DNA of 64,000 nucleotides, taken from Amorphus sp040750475. GTDB lineage: Bacteria > Pseudomonadota > Alphaproteobacteria > Rhizobiales > Amorphaceae. A program made the position numbers and the translations under genes. The notes below the pieces were generated by a model. That model saw only the letters and a list, made by a program, of their open reading frames with translations. It was not told where the DNA came from and made no database searches. The stretch's first letter is position 1. Every line of letters starts with the position of its first letter. The DNA lies in contig NZ_JABJVY010000013.1 in assembly GCF_040750475.1 (NCBI RefSeq), positions 62,001-126,000 of the forward strand. The letters are read 5' to 3'. Positions 8,299 through 17,615 of this stretch are shown piece after piece.

Positions 8299-8666
8299 CG
8301 AAAGAGCAAAAGCGGGGAGATCGGGACCGTTTGTGACCGCTTCATCGCCGATGTTCTGAAGCCTCGATTCCTGCCGGAAATCGACCCTACCGAATTGACC
8401 TATCCCTTGGACATCGTCGGAAAGTGGCGCGGTAGCAAGTATAGTTTCATCACCTGCTATCTTCGGGCTTTCCGTAATGCCGTGGTGACGAATTTAATTC
8501 GGCTTTTGTGCGTCTCGATTGCGTGGAAGAAGATCTCAAGGACATCCGCTTCCATGTCATGTGGCATCGCCACACCGGACAATGGTTTCCGCGCCATAGG
8601 TTGGTAACCCTCGATAAGGCCCTTAGGTTGATCGAGACCGACGGACTGCTTCATCCATTGCTATGA
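8299..8666 (+). pseudogene. Frameshifted conserved hypothetical gene
   Basis: Two adjoining frames read as one protein. The first gives CDRFIADVLKPRFLPEIDP and then IVGKWRGSKYSFIT (to about 8470). The second gives DEFNSAFVRLD and then FHVMWHRHTGQWF, ending at the stop 8664-8666. The switch lies around 8465-8487, where the second frame also has a stop (TAA in ccgtaatgc). The upstream part has no usable start codon after a stop at 8296. I recall similar short alphaproteobacterial hypotheticals but cannot name the family. Its stop overlaps the next gene's ATG (ATGA), so the two were probably once translationally coupled. Confidence 0.6.
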
Positions 8667-9130
8667 TATCCAATAATTTGCCTCACTTTGATCCATACGC
8701 GCTGAGAAAGCTGGCCGGCGACAAGGTGTTCGCACGCGGCGAAGCCTATTTTCACGACGGAGCCGTGGACATTCTCGGGGCCGAAGCGGGGCGGGTCGTC
8801 GCCCATGTCGCTGGAACGGAGGACTACCGCACCGTCGTTACGGGCGCAGGCGCCATGATTGACGGCGAGTGCTCGTGTCCGGCCTTCGAGCGTGACGGGT
8901 TTTGCAAGCACATGGTCGCGGTGGCTTTGGCGGTCAACGCGGGCCTGGCCGAGGGGGCGACGGGGGCCGGTGACGTGCTGAAGAAGATCCAAGCCTATCT
9001 TGAGACCAAGGACGTCGACACTCTCGCCGGGATGATCGTAAGCATCGCGGAGTGGGACCCGGAACTGTTGAGCGAGCTGGAAATTGCCGCCGATGCGTCC
9101 GGCTCGATCGACCACAGCGACGAGAATTGA
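8663..9130 (+). CDS. Short SWIM zinc-finger protein
   Basis: A 155-residue protein with a SWIM-type zinc motif at about residues 72-88 (CSCPAF, then FCKHMVAVALA: C-x-C ... C-x-H). SWIM domains bind zinc and often mediate DNA or protein contacts. The first 70 residues (LAGDKVFARGEAYFHDGAV) match the usual region before SWIM in bacterial proteins. Many SWIM proteins of this group are several hundred residues long, so this one may be a natural short form or a truncated remnant. It starts on the stop codon of the degraded upstream gene. The specific role is unknown. Confidence 0.6.
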   Translation: MISNNLPHFDPYALRKLAGDKVFARGEAYFHDGAVDILGAEAGRVVAHVAGTEDYRTVVTGAGAMIDGECSCPAFERDGFCKHMVAVALAVNAGLAEGATGAGDVLKKIQAYLETKDVDTLAGMIVSIAEWDPELLSELEIAADASGSIDHSDEN

Positions 9131-9563
9131 GGCGCGGATAGGGCCCCGGCCCGAATACTCATGCGGTCTGGATGCGTGGACGTGGCATGACCCGCTCCGG
9201 GTCGACATTTGCCGGTAAGCTCAGTCGACCCGAAGCGGACCCCGCGGATCTTCTTGCCGTAAAAGGCGCTTGGAGGTCAGGTCCGCGAAGAGGGAAGGGA
9301 GGGCAAGGCCCCCCAAAAGGAAAAGACGACGGGGCTGGCGAGACGCTCCGAGATCAGGGCGATGTCGTCGGGCCGATGCGACCCCGTACCGCCCTATGTG
9401 ATCACCTCCGACGCGTTGGAACGGGAGAAGGGCGGGGAACCGTTGCCCATTTTTCCCGTCCCGCATGCGTTGGATTGCGCCTGTGCGCGTGCTCCGTCGT
9501 CAATCGCGCGCCCGAGCGTCAGTGTTCACCCGGACGCGCGCCGTTCATATGATGTCCGACTGA
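9131..9563. other. Non-coding stretch between the SWIM gene and the porin gene
   Basis: About 430 bases between a rightward gene and a leftward gene, so mostly 3' flank. Short open frames on both strands are arginine- and proline-rich and look non-coding. No clear hairpin terminator was found. Confidence 0.45.
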
Positions 9564-10799
9564 CTAGAAGGTGCGCTGGACGCGGAACAGGCCGGTCCAG
9601 ATGCTGCCGTCCTCATAGAAGGCATCCTCGGCGTCCACATACCGGTATTCCACGGCCGGACCCATGATCAGACCGTTGACCGGCGACCAGACGATCTGGC
9701 CCTGGGCATCGTAGTTCTTGAAGTCGTTCATCGGGTTGGCGTCGTTGGAGTAGTCGAGGTAGCCACCGGCGACCGCGATGTTCACCGTCGGGGTCACGGC
9801 AAAGCCGAAGCCACCCGAAACGGTCCAAGCCTCCGAAAGCTCCAGGTTGCCCGGCGAAGAGAGCACGGCGTCATAACCGCCGGCGTCGCCAGTGAAGCCG
9901 AACGCGTTGCCCGGCCCGGTCGAGCTGGACGTGGCGTAGGCGAACGCACCCTTGGTGTAAGCGCCCTGCAGGTTGACAGTGGCACCCGCGGCGAACGGAA
10001 GATTGAACACGACGCCACCGCCGATGGCCCAGCCGAGTTCGCTCTCAGGCGTGGTTCCGTAGGAATCGTAGCCCGGCCAGACCTGGTGAAGGGCACCCAT
10101 CAACTGGGCCGAACCCCAACCCTGGTCGATACGGAGGTTGGCGACGAGGTCCGGATACTTCGTGCCGCCGTAGCCCCAGCCTTCGATGCCGCTGCGACGG
10201 TCGTCCGCGCTTTCGACCGCGATCGAGGTCGAGAACCCGTTGCCGAACGCGAAGGTGTAGGCGCCGAGGGTCTGACGCTGGTCGGAGATCTGCGGCGTGA
10301 ACACCGACGCCCAGGTCGGGTAGCCCACGAAGTCGTAGAACGACTGCGTGCGACCGAAGGTGAAGCCGCCGAACTGCACGAACGAGTTCCACAGCGTCAC
10401 GGAGGAGCCGCCGCCGTTGCCGTTGAAGCCGAACAGGCCCGAGGAGTCGTCGGTGACCCAGATCTCGTTGTAGGCGCGCAGCAGGCCGAACTCGGTGTTG
10501 GTGCGCGAGTCCATGTAGAGGTAACCACGGGCGCGGAACTGCGACGAGTTCATGTCGCGCCAATGGGCGCCGTAGCTCTGTGCGAGCTCGTTCTCGGCAA
10601 AGCGATATTCTGCGCGGACGCGGCCGCGCACCGAAAGGCAGGTGTCGGTGCCCGGGATATAATAATACCCAGCGCCGAACGCATCGCAGACGCGGACATA
10701 GTCGATGGGCTCTGGGGCGACCGGTAGGTCGGCCGCCTGGGCAGCCGGCACCGCCAGAATGCCGCCCGCGGCACCCAGGAGGAGACGCTTCAACATCAT
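9564..10799 (-). CDS. Outer-membrane porin (Porin_2, rhizobial type)
   Basis: A 411-residue precursor starting with two consecutive methionines, then a signal peptide (MLKRLLLGAAGGILAVPAAQA) ending before ADLP. The mature N-terminus carries the family hallmark VRVCDAFGAGYYYIPGTDTC, including the paired cysteines. The rest alternates aromatic and polar residues as expected of a 16-strand barrel, and the protein ends in phenylalanine (RVQRTF), the outer-membrane assembly signal. It forms a trimeric general-diffusion pore. A GGAG sits six bases before the first ATG; longer upstream frames lack a signal peptide. The gene stands alone with a long upstream region. Confidence 0.95.
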   Translation of the reverse strand: MMLKRLLLGAAGGILAVPAAQAADLPVAPEPIDYVRVCDAFGAGYYYIPGTDTCLSVRGRVRAEYRFAENELAQSYGAHWRDMNSSQFRARGYLYMDSRTNTEFGLLRAYNEIWVTDDSSGLFGFNGNGGGSSVTLWNSFVQFGGFTFGRTQSFYDFVGYPTWASVFTPQISDQRQTLGAYTFAFGNGFSTSIAVESADDRRSGIEGWGYGGTKYPDLVANLRIDQGWGSAQLMGALHQVWPGYDSYGTTPESELGWAIGGGVVFNLPFAAGATVNLQGAYTKGAFAYATSSSTGPGNAFGFTGDAGGYDAVLSSPGNLELSEAWTVSGGFGFAVTPTVNIAVAGGYLDYSNDANPMNDFKNYDAQGQIVWSPVNGLIMGPAVEYRYVDAEDAFYEDGSIWTGLFRVQRTF

Positions 10800-11550
10800 A
10801 GGGAACTCCAAGCTTCGTCCCGCACGGGACCCTGACTCAACATTGTTCTCAGTCCACTGACATGGACCTTGGCTCGGTTGGCGCATGCGCCTGCCGGGCA
10901 TTGACCAACCCGGATGGCCTAAAATCTACCGAAGACGTCGATGGCGGCTATGGCAAAATGGCAACAGTAATTTCTAGACGATTTTCGGAAATGTTTCCGA
11001 AAATGGGTTGGAAATCTGCGACAAGCTGTCCAAAGGCGAATCCATCAGGGATTCCATCGCATTAGTTGATTTCCGACCAAGGAATTGGAAATTCGAAGGG
11101 GCTACGAATACCTGAACGTCGGCTCGTGAAATATTTTTCTGTCCGAGCGCATCTTGGCGCTTACTGGCCATTATTTGCGCGACTGCGACCGTCGGGTGGC
11201 GGGAATCGGGCAGAAAAAAGGTCGGATACGCAGATCCCGTCTGGATCGGCAGGCCTCAGATGATCCGATCCGCTTGGCGAGTCGGCCAGTGCCCTTTCCC
11301 TCTTCTCTCTCTTTTCGACACCCCTCCAAAGACGGCTTGTCGCGTGATCTGCCGGATGCCGCCGCCGATCCAATCGCGAAAGGCGGCGATCGTCTGTCCG
11401 TCGCTGGCCGTGATCTCAATGTCGGACACGAGCCTGTCTCACCCTACCTTTGCCGTTGAGCGGCCCGCGCTCAGACCAAACCGCAGACCGTGCGTTGACG
11501 CAGGCCGCTGCGCAGTGCGCAAGGCGTGCGCACATCGGTCTCGTCATCTC
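10800..11550. other. Long non-coding region upstream of the porin gene
   Basis: About 750 bases with no convincing gene. The part near the porin is AT-richer and holds a perfect inverted repeat (described separately), so it is probably the porin control region. The distal half (11160-11550) is GC-rich, with short frames on both strands that I cannot assign. One short leftward stretch (about 11335-11430) has coding-like content (EITASDGQTIAAFRDW) and could be a gene remnant. Confidence 0.45.
10982..11003. promoter_or_regulatory. Perfect 10-bp inverted repeat upstream of the porin gene
   Basis: TTTTCGGAAA (10982-10991) and TTTCCGAAAA (10994-11003) are exact reverse complements separated by TG. 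The repeat lies about 180 bases upstream of the porin start. The tight spacing suits a dimeric regulator's operator better than a terminator, because no T-run follows. The regulator is unknown. Confidence 0.45.
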
Positions 11551-11952
11551 TTAAGCCGGCGGTCGGGAATCGCCGGCGAGGTCGTCGAGGATCGGGCAGT
11601 CGGGGCGATCATCGCCGTGACAGCGGGTGACGAGGTCTTCCAATGTGCCGCGCATGGCCTCCAACTCCGCGATCTTGGTTGCGATGCGGACGAGGTGCTG
11701 GCGAGCCAGGTCCTTCACATCGGCGCTGGCGCGGCTGTGATCCTCGTAGAGCGACAGCAGTGTCCGGCAGTCCTCGATTGAAAAGCCGAGCGAACGTGCC
11801 CGGCCCAGAAAAGCGAGTTTGTGAGCGTCGCGCTGGCTGAAGTCGCGGTAGCCGTTCTCGCCTCGGGCCGGACGTACCAGGCCGATATCCTCGTAGTAGC
11901 GGATCGTCTTCGCGGGCAGGCCGGTCGTGGCGGCCACATCGCCGATATTCAT
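11551..11952 (-). CDS. cueR: CueR/HmrR copper-responsive MerR-family activator
   Basis: A 133-residue MerR-family regulator of CueR length. The N-terminal winged helix (residues 1-70, IGDVAATTGLPAKTIRYYE) is followed by a dimerisation helix. The metal loop has C111 and C119 (CHGDDRPDCP), matching the Cys112/Cys120 pair of E. coli CueR. The position of CueR Ser77 is also Ser (S76), which points to monovalent Cu/Ag sensing rather than zinc or mercury. I used the ATG at 11952 because it begins the conserved helix; longer frames run into the divergent promoter. It is divergent from copA, whose promoter has the typical MerR architecture. Confidence 0.92.
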   Translation of the reverse strand: MNIGDVAATTGLPAKTIRYYEDIGLVRPARGENGYRDFSQRDAHKLAFLGRARSLGFSIEDCRTLLSLYEDHSRASADVKDLARQHLVRIATKIAELEAMRGTLEDLVTRCHGDDRPDCPILDDLAGDSRPPA

Positions 11953-12040
11953 GTCGCGTCTCCTTCGGATGAGGCAACGATGCGCTCGACGGGAAGGCCG
12001 AGGTTCGCTCCCTCTCCTACGAGAATATGGGGACCGGCCC

Positions 12041-12071
12041 TTGACCTTCCAGTGACTGGAGTCCCTATCTT
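12041..12071 (+). promoter_or_regulatory. CueR-type copA promoter with 19-bp spacer
   Basis: A -35 box TTGACC (12041-12046) and a -10 box TATCTT (12066-12071) are separated by 19 bases, the over-long spacer that MerR-family activators correct by twisting DNA. The dyad TCCAGT-G-ACTGGA (12048-12060) is centred in the spacer. The copA start is 24 bases after the -10 box, with AGGAG before the ATG. Confidence 0.85.
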
Positions 12072-12094
12072 GCTGCGGACTGAGGAGATCTGCC

Positions 12095-14542
12095 ATGTCC
12101 GAAACCGCTGGTCTGGACCAAGCCCCCACTCGTGATCCCGTTTGCGGGATGACGGTCGACCCCAACGCCGACAAGCCGAGCTTCGAGCACGATGGCCACG
12201 TCTATCGGTTCTGCTGCGAAGGCTGCCGCACCAAGTTCGCCGCCGATCCCGCCGCGTACACGCAAGCGATTGACCCGGTGTGCGGGATGACCGTGAACCG
12301 GGGAACGGCGCGCTATCTGTCGAAGCATGAGGGCGAGAAGTTCTATTTCTGCTCCAGCCACTGCCAGGAAAAGTTCGAGGCGGCGCCGCAGGACTATCTC
12401 GGCGACCGGCCGGCACCGGAACCGATGCCGGAAGGCACGCTCTACACCTGCCCGATGGATCCGGAAATCGTTCAGGAAGGCCCTGGCGACTGCCCGATCT
12501 GCGGGATGGCGCTGGAGCCGATGATGCCGTCGGCGGATTCCGGGCCAAATCCGGAGTTGATCGATTTCCGCCGCAGGCTGTGGATCGGCGCGCCACTGGC
12601 GTTCGCCGTGTTCCTTCTGGAAATGGGCGGCATGATCGGCCTGCCCTGGAACGATTGGTTCGGGGCGGAGGCAGTGCGCTGGCTGCAGTTCCTGTTTGCG
12701 ACCCCGGTGGTCGTCTGGGTCGCCAAGCCCTTCTTCAAGCGCGGCTGGTCGTCGATCGTCACCGGCCGGCTCAACATGTGGACGCTGATCGCGATCGGTA
12801 CGGGGGCCGCCTACGCCTTCAGCCTCGTGTCGCTGCTTTTGCCGGGCATCTTCCCGGAGGCGCTCAGGGGTGAGCACGGTCCGCCGCTTTATTTCGAAGC
12901 CTCTGCGGTGATCCTGATCCTGGTCCTGATCGGGCAGGTCATGGAGCTGACCGCACGCGACCGCACCGGTGATGCGATCCGCGCGCTGATGGACCTGTCG
13001 CCGAAGACGGCTCGGCGCGTCACCGACGCAGGTGACGAGGAAGTGTCGCTGGATGTCGTGAAGGCCGGCGACCGGCTGCGCGTGCGGCCGGGCGAGGCGG
13101 TGCCGGTCGACGGCTTGGTGATCGAAGGCCGCTCGTCGGTCGACGAAAGCATGATCACGGGCGAGCCGGTTCCGGTGGAAAAGAGCGTCGACGATACGGT
13201 GACCGGTGGTACGCTGAACAAGTCCGGCTCGTTCGTGATGGAGGCCAAGGCCGTCGGCAGCGACACAGTGTTGTCGCGGATCGTCGCCATGGTGGCTCAG
13301 GCCCAGCGCTCGCGCGCGCCGATTCAGGCCCTTGCCGATCGGGTGGCGAGCTATTTCGTGCCCACCGTCATTGCCATTGCCGTCATCGCGTTCCTGGTCT
13401 GGCTCTTGGTTGGGCCATCGCCGGCGCTCGGTTATGCGGTTGTGGCGGGCGTCAGCGTGCTCATCATCGCCTGTCCCTGTGCGCTCGGTCTCGCCACACC
13501 CATGTCGATCATGGTGGCGACGGGGCGCGGCGCCCAGGCGGGCGTGCTGATCCGCGACGCGGAGGCGCTGGAACGGTTCGCCAAGGTCGACGTGCTGGTG
13601 CTCGACAAGACCGGCACGCTCACGGAAGGTAAGCCGAGCCTGACCGATGTCGTTCCCTTCGGCGATTCCGGCGAGGAGCGGGTTCTGGCGCTTGCGGCGG
13701 CTTTGGAGCGCGGGTCGGAGCACCCGTTGGCGGAGGCGATCCTTCGGGGCGCGCGCGAGCGCGGCGTTCCGGAGTTTCAGGCGGACGACTTCGAAGCCGT
13801 GACCGGCAAGGGCGTGCGCGGAAGCGTCGAGGGAAGCCCGGTGGTCCTCGGTAACGCGGACCTCATGAGCGAGCTCGGCATCGATCTATCGGAGGTGTCG
13901 GCGTCCGTGACCAAGCTTCAGGAGCAAGGTAAGACCGCCATGCTGCTGGCCGCCGATGGGGCGCTTGCCGGAATTGTTGCGGTCGCCGACCGGATCAAGG
14001 AGACCACGCCGGGCGCGATCCGAGCGCTTCACGAGGCGGGGCTAACCGTCGTCATGGCGACCGGCGATAGCCGAGCGACGGCGCTTGCCGTGGCGAAGGA
14101 GCTTGGGATCGACGAGGTGCGAGCCCAGGTTTCGCCGGAGGACAAGGCTGCGCTGATCTCGGAATATAAGAGCAAGGGCCGATCGGTGGCGATGGCGGGC
14201 GACGGCGTCAACGACGCGCCCGCGCTGGCGGCGGCCGATGTCGGTATCGCCATGGGAACCGGCGCGGACGTCGCCGTCGAAAGCGCCGGCGTGACGCTGG
14301 TGAAGGGCGATCTTACCGGCATCGTGCGCGCTCGCGTGCTTGCGCAGGCGACCATGCGCAACATCCGCGAGAACCTGTTCTTTGCCTTCGTCTATAACAC
14401 TGCGGGTGTCCCGATTGCGGCCGGCATTCTGTTCCCGGTCTTCGGCGTCCTGTTGTCGCCGATGATCGCGGCGGCGGCGATGAGCCTTTCGTCGGTGTCG
14501 GTGATCGGCAACGCGCTGCGCCTGCGCACCATCAAACTCTGA
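12095..14542 (+). CDS. copA: Cu(I)-exporting P1B-type ATPase with two YHS domains
   Basis: An 815-residue P1B ATPase that pumps Cu+ (or Ag+) from the cytoplasm. Visible motifs are TGEP (actuator), CPC at 460-462, DKTGT with the phosphorylated D504, EHPLAEAI, and GDGVNDAPAL. The last two helices carry FVYNTAGVPIAAG and MSLSSVSVIGNALRL, the P1B-1 copper signature. The N-terminus is unusual: no CxxC HMA domain, but two YHS motifs (DPVCGM with C17 and C63) and a third cysteine module (CPMDPEI...CPICGM, from C119). The gene is divergent from cueR and under its control. Confidence 0.93.
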   Translation: MSETAGLDQAPTRDPVCGMTVDPNADKPSFEHDGHVYRFCCEGCRTKFAADPAAYTQAIDPVCGMTVNRGTARYLSKHEGEKFYFCSSHCQEKFEAAPQDYLGDRPAPEPMPEGTLYTCPMDPEIVQEGPGDCPICGMALEPMMPSADSGPNPELIDFRRRLWIGAPLAFAVFLLEMGGMIGLPWNDWFGAEAVRWLQFLFATPVVVWVAKPFFKRGWSSIVTGRLNMWTLIAIGTGAAYAFSLVSLLLPGIFPEALRGEHGPPLYFEASAVILILVLIGQVMELTARDRTGDAIRALMDLSPKTARRVTDAGDEEVSLDVVKAGDRLRVRPGEAVPVDGLVIEGRSSVDESMITGEPVPVEKSVDDTVTGGTLNKSGSFVMEAKAVGSDTVLSRIVAMVAQAQRSRAPIQALADRVASYFVPTVIAIAVIAFLVWLLVGPSPALGYAVVAGVSVLIIACPCALGLATPMSIMVATGRGAQAGVLIRDAEALERFAKVDVLVLDKTGTLTEGKPSLTDVVPFGDSGEERVLALAAALERGSEHPLAEAILRGARERGVPEFQADDFEAVTGKGVRGSVEGSPVVLGNADLMSELGIDLSEVSASVTKLQEQGKTAMLLAADGALAGIVAVADRIKETTPGAIRALHEAGLTVVMATGDSRATALAVAKELGIDEVRAQVSPEDKAALISEYKSKGRSVAMAGDGVNDAPALAAADVGIAMGTGADVAVESAGVTLVKGDLTGIVRARVLAQATMRNIRENLFFAFVYNTAGVPIAAGILFPVFGVLLSPMIAAAAMSLSSVSVIGNALRLRTIKL

Positions 14543-14668
14543 TGCTTGATGCTTCCTCTCGACCGGAATGTGTGATTGGTGCACCGTTCCGGTCGATTGG
14601 CAGACGCGCCGGCCTTTGCGAAAAGCCGGGATCCACTTTGTCGCTCGGCGCTCGAAAACAGGGGCCTC

Positions 14669-16114
14669 ATGTTCCTCGGTATCGATCTCGGCACCTCCGG
14701 GCTCAAGGCGCTTCTCGTCGACGATGACCAGAGGGTCGTCGGTCATGCGGAGGCGCCGTTAACGGTTTCGAGGCCCCATCCGGGCTGGTCGGAACAGGAT
14801 CCGGGCGCCTGGATTGCGGCGTGCACCGTCGCGCTCGACGATCTGGCCGACCGCTTGCCGGCCGAGATGTCCGCGGTCCGCGCGATCGGGCTTTCCGGCC
14901 AGATGCACGGCGCGACCCTGATCGGCGGGGACGAGCGGCCGCTTCGGCCGGCCATCCTTTGGGATGATGTCCGCGCTCATCAGGAGGCAGCAGCGCTCGA
15001 TGGCGATCCGCGCTTCCGCGCGCTGACGGGCAACATCGTCTTCCCCGGGTTCACTGCGCCGAAGCTCGCCTGGTTGAAGCGCCACGAACCGGAGACGTTC
15101 GCCCAGGTGAAGCGGGTGCTTCTGCCGAAGGATTATCTGCGTCTTTGGCTCACGGGCGAAGCGGTCTCCGACATGTCGGATGCCGCCGGCACCGCGTGGC
15201 TGGACGTGGCCGGGCGCACTTGGAGTTCCGCCCTTCTGGAGGCGACCGGCCTTACGGTCGAGCAGATGCCACGGCTGGTGGAAGGCACGGAGGTAGCGGG
15301 AACGCTGCGGCCGGACTTGGCGGCGCGCTGGAGCATGGGGGCGGCGATGGTGGCCGGGGGCGGCGGCGACAATGCCGCGTCGGCCTGTGGGGTGGGCGTG
15401 ACGGAGCCGGGGCAAGGCTTCCTGTCGCTCGGCACTTCGGGTGTGCTGTTTGCCGCCAACGACCGGTTTCGGCCCAATCCGGAGAGCGCCGTTCACGCCT
15501 TCTGTCATGCGCTGCCCGGCACCTGGCACCAGATGGGCGTGATCCTGGCGGCAGGCGGGGCGATGCGGTGGCTCGGCGATGTCTACGCGGCCGATGCCGG
15601 ACGGATTGGGGCAGGGGTCGATCCAGCACGCGTCGAAGGGCCGATCTTCCTCCCCTATCTCGCGGGCGAACGAACGCCTCACAACGACGCGGAAATCCGC
15701 GGTGCGTTCGTAGGTCTCGACTACGGCTCCGACCGTACCGTCCTGGCGGGGGCGGTGATGGAAGGCGTGGCATTTGCCTTCGCCGACAATCTGGATGCGC
15801 TGTCGGCGGCAGGAACGGAACTCGATCGGGCGATCGCCATCGGTGGGGGCTCGCGCTCCGATGTCTGGCTGCAGATCTTGGCCGATACGCTGGGCATTTC
15901 GCTCGACGTTCCCGTCACGGGAGAGCACGGCGCCGCTTTTGGCGCCGCGCGGCTCGCCATGGCGGCAGAGGTTGGCTCGCTGGACGGGGTTTTCACGGTT
16001 CCGCCGATCCGCCGTGCCATCGAGCCGGATCCGGATCGCCACCAAGCCCGGCGGGAGCGGCTTGCCAGCTACCGTGCACTCTATCCGGCGCTCAAGGGCG
16101 TGGCCGAGGCATAA
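14669..16114 (+). CDS. xylB: Xylulokinase
   Basis: A 481-residue FGGY-family carbohydrate kinase of the usual XylB length. The N-terminal phosphate loop is GIDLGTSGLKALL (residues 4-16), followed by GLSGQMHGATLIG, which is diagnostic for xylulokinases. The ATP-domain stretch GGGGDNAASACGVG appears near residue 230 and AIGGGSRSDVWLQILAD near 390. It phosphorylates D-xylulose, here probably produced from D-arabitol or xylitol, into the pentose phosphate pathway. I chose the ATG at 14669 (AGGGG before it), which starts at the conserved fold. It is convergent with the ROK regulator gene. Confidence 0.93.
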   Translation: MFLGIDLGTSGLKALLVDDDQRVVGHAEAPLTVSRPHPGWSEQDPGAWIAACTVALDDLADRLPAEMSAVRAIGLSGQMHGATLIGGDERPLRPAILWDDVRAHQEAAALDGDPRFRALTGNIVFPGFTAPKLAWLKRHEPETFAQVKRVLLPKDYLRLWLTGEAVSDMSDAAGTAWLDVAGRTWSSALLEATGLTVEQMPRLVEGTEVAGTLRPDLAARWSMGAAMVAGGGGDNAASACGVGVTEPGQGFLSLGTSGVLFAANDRFRPNPESAVHAFCHALPGTWHQMGVILAAGGAMRWLGDVYAADAGRIGAGVDPARVEGPIFLPYLAGERTPHNDAEIRGAFVGLDYGSDRTVLAGAVMEGVAFAFADNLDALSAAGTELDRAIAIGGGSRSDVWLQILADTLGISLDVPVTGEHGAAFGAARLAMAAEVGSLDGVFTVPPIRRAIEPDPDRHQARRERLASYRALYPALKGVAEA

Positions 16115-16138
16115 GCCCGCCTCGCCGCATGCTCGGAC

Positions 16139-17368
16139 TCACGCGCTTTGGGCTTCCTCGCGTGCCGCGGCCCAGGTGGTCGGCCGCTGTCTTCTGAGAC
16201 GGACGAGCAGGCCCGTGTCCGGCGAGAAGCGATCGTGCAGCGGCAGCATCGCGGCCCCCAGCACCCGCGCCATCGGCCCGATCGAACCAGTTCGGATTTC
16301 CGTGGGCGCCAGCCCGGCGCGGTTGAAATCGCCAAGCGCTGCCGACAGCCGATCGGCCATGTGCGCCCGCCATGGGGGCGGCAACAGACCGTCGATCACG
16401 ACCGTTTCGAAATCGATAATGCTGAGGGCTGCCACGACCGCCCGCGAGAGATCCGTGATCGCCGCCTCGGCCCAGGCCTCGAAGATGGCCGTTGTCTCAG
16501 GTTTCCCGCAGCTTGATCCAAGCGCCTCCGATGGATCGATTCCCGCGGCGGAGAGCGCGCGCTCCAGCTTGACCACCGAGGCGGTGTGGATGAGCTGGTT
16601 CGGCGGCTGGCCCAAGGCGCGGTCGCCCACCGGCATGGAGCCGATCGCTCCGGCGTTAAGCTGGGCGCCGGGATAGAGCTTGCCGTCGATCACCACCCCG
16701 CCGCCGATGAACGTGCCGAGATAGATATAGAGCGCGCTGCGGGTCGTGATCGCCTCGCCGGAGATCATTTCCGCCGCACATGCCGCAGTGGCGTCGTTGT
16801 GGAGCGAGGTTTCGAGCCCGGTGGCGGTTTCCAGTGCGCCGGCGACGTCGGCACCGCGCCAGCCGTCGAGCGCGCCGGGGGCAAGCCCCAGCTCTTCCGA
16901 CCAGGCGTAGATCTCGCCCGGCATGGCGATCCCGAGCCCGACCACGCGGGAGCGTACCGCTCCGGACGAGCGCTCCAGAAGGCGCTTCGCCTGGGTGACG
17001 GCGGAGGGGATCGTTCGGTCGGGCAGGGGCGCGTCGTAGACCTCGATGCTGGAGCCGATCACCTCGCCCAACAGGTTGACCAGGATCGCTTCCGTCGAGC
17101 GCCGGCCGATCTTCACGCCCAGCGAAAAGGCGCCTTGCGGATTGGGGGCGATCGGCGTCGAGGGCTGTCCGACCTGGCCGCGGATCTTTTCACGCTTGAC
17201 CAGAAGCCCCTCGCTTAGCAGGCGATTGACGATGACCGAAGCGGCCTGGCCGCTCAGGCCGGTCTCGCGCGCGATCTCGGCTTTCGAGAGCGCTCCCTCT
17301 CGGATCAGGGCGCTAACGATCAACCGTTCATTGTAGGCACGAAGGCCGCTGGTATCTCCGCCTCGCAT
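16139..17368 (-). CDS. ROK-family transcriptional repressor
   Basis: A 409-residue protein with an N-terminal winged helix-turn-helix (about 15-70, ALSKAEIARETGLSGQAASV) joined to a ROK sugar-kinase-like domain (VGLGIAMPGEI near 165, TSLHNDATAACAAEM near 205). This is the build of NagC/XylR/Mlc-type repressors, which release DNA when they bind a sugar or sugar phosphate. The ROK zinc-site cysteines (CxCGxxGC) are not obvious; only SSCGKPE is seen. It sits between xylB and divergent frk, so it probably controls the polyol genes. The 16-bp box seen before frk and smoE is the candidate operator. Confidence 0.88.
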   Translation of the reverse strand: MRGGDTSGLRAYNERLIVSALIREGALSKAEIARETGLSGQAASVIVNRLLSEGLLVKREKIRGQVGQPSTPIAPNPQGAFSLGVKIGRRSTEAILVNLLGEVIGSSIEVYDAPLPDRTIPSAVTQAKRLLERSSGAVRSRVVGLGIAMPGEIYAWSEELGLAPGALDGWRGADVAGALETATGLETSLHNDATAACAAEMISGEAITTRSALYIYLGTFIGGGVVIDGKLYPGAQLNAGAIGSMPVGDRALGQPPNQLIHTASVVKLERALSAAGIDPSEALGSSCGKPETTAIFEAWAEAAITDLSRAVVAALSIIDFETVVIDGLLPPPWRAHMADRLSAALGDFNRAGLAPTEIRTGSIGPMARVLGAAMLPLHDRFSPDTGLLVRLRRQRPTTWAAAREEAQSA

Positions 17369-17492
17369 GCGCGCGTCATCCCTCCTTCGGGCGATGCCAC
17401 CCGGGTGGGTCGCGCCGAGCCCGCGTCCTTTTGGCGATGGATCGCCGAAGGGACGATCCGAATCTAGCGGAAAGCGGATTATAAAACCAATA

Positions 17493-17508
17493 TGATTTAA
17501 TTATTGAC
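17493..17508 (+). promoter_or_regulatory. Putative polyol-regulon operator, copy 1 (ROK/frk intergenic)
   Basis: TGATTTAATTATTGAC lies between the divergent ROK gene and frk. It matches 15 of 16 bases of a second box before smoE. CAATA upstream and TATTG inside form a partial dyad around it. It is probably bound by the ROK regulator. Confidence 0.55.
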
Positions 17509-17615
17509 GATTCCGGGCGGCTGTGTCTCGCTAAACTTTCCGGCTGCATGTATTGCGGCGAATGGCTCGCGCCGGCAAGAGCAGGTGCGCAACAAGATAA
17601 GGATCGGGTGGGAGG

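Noticed and set aside
11335..11430. Leftward coding-like stretch reading EITASDGQTIAAFRDW
   Set aside because: Too short and without start, stop context or recognisable neighbours. Mentioned only as a possible remnant.
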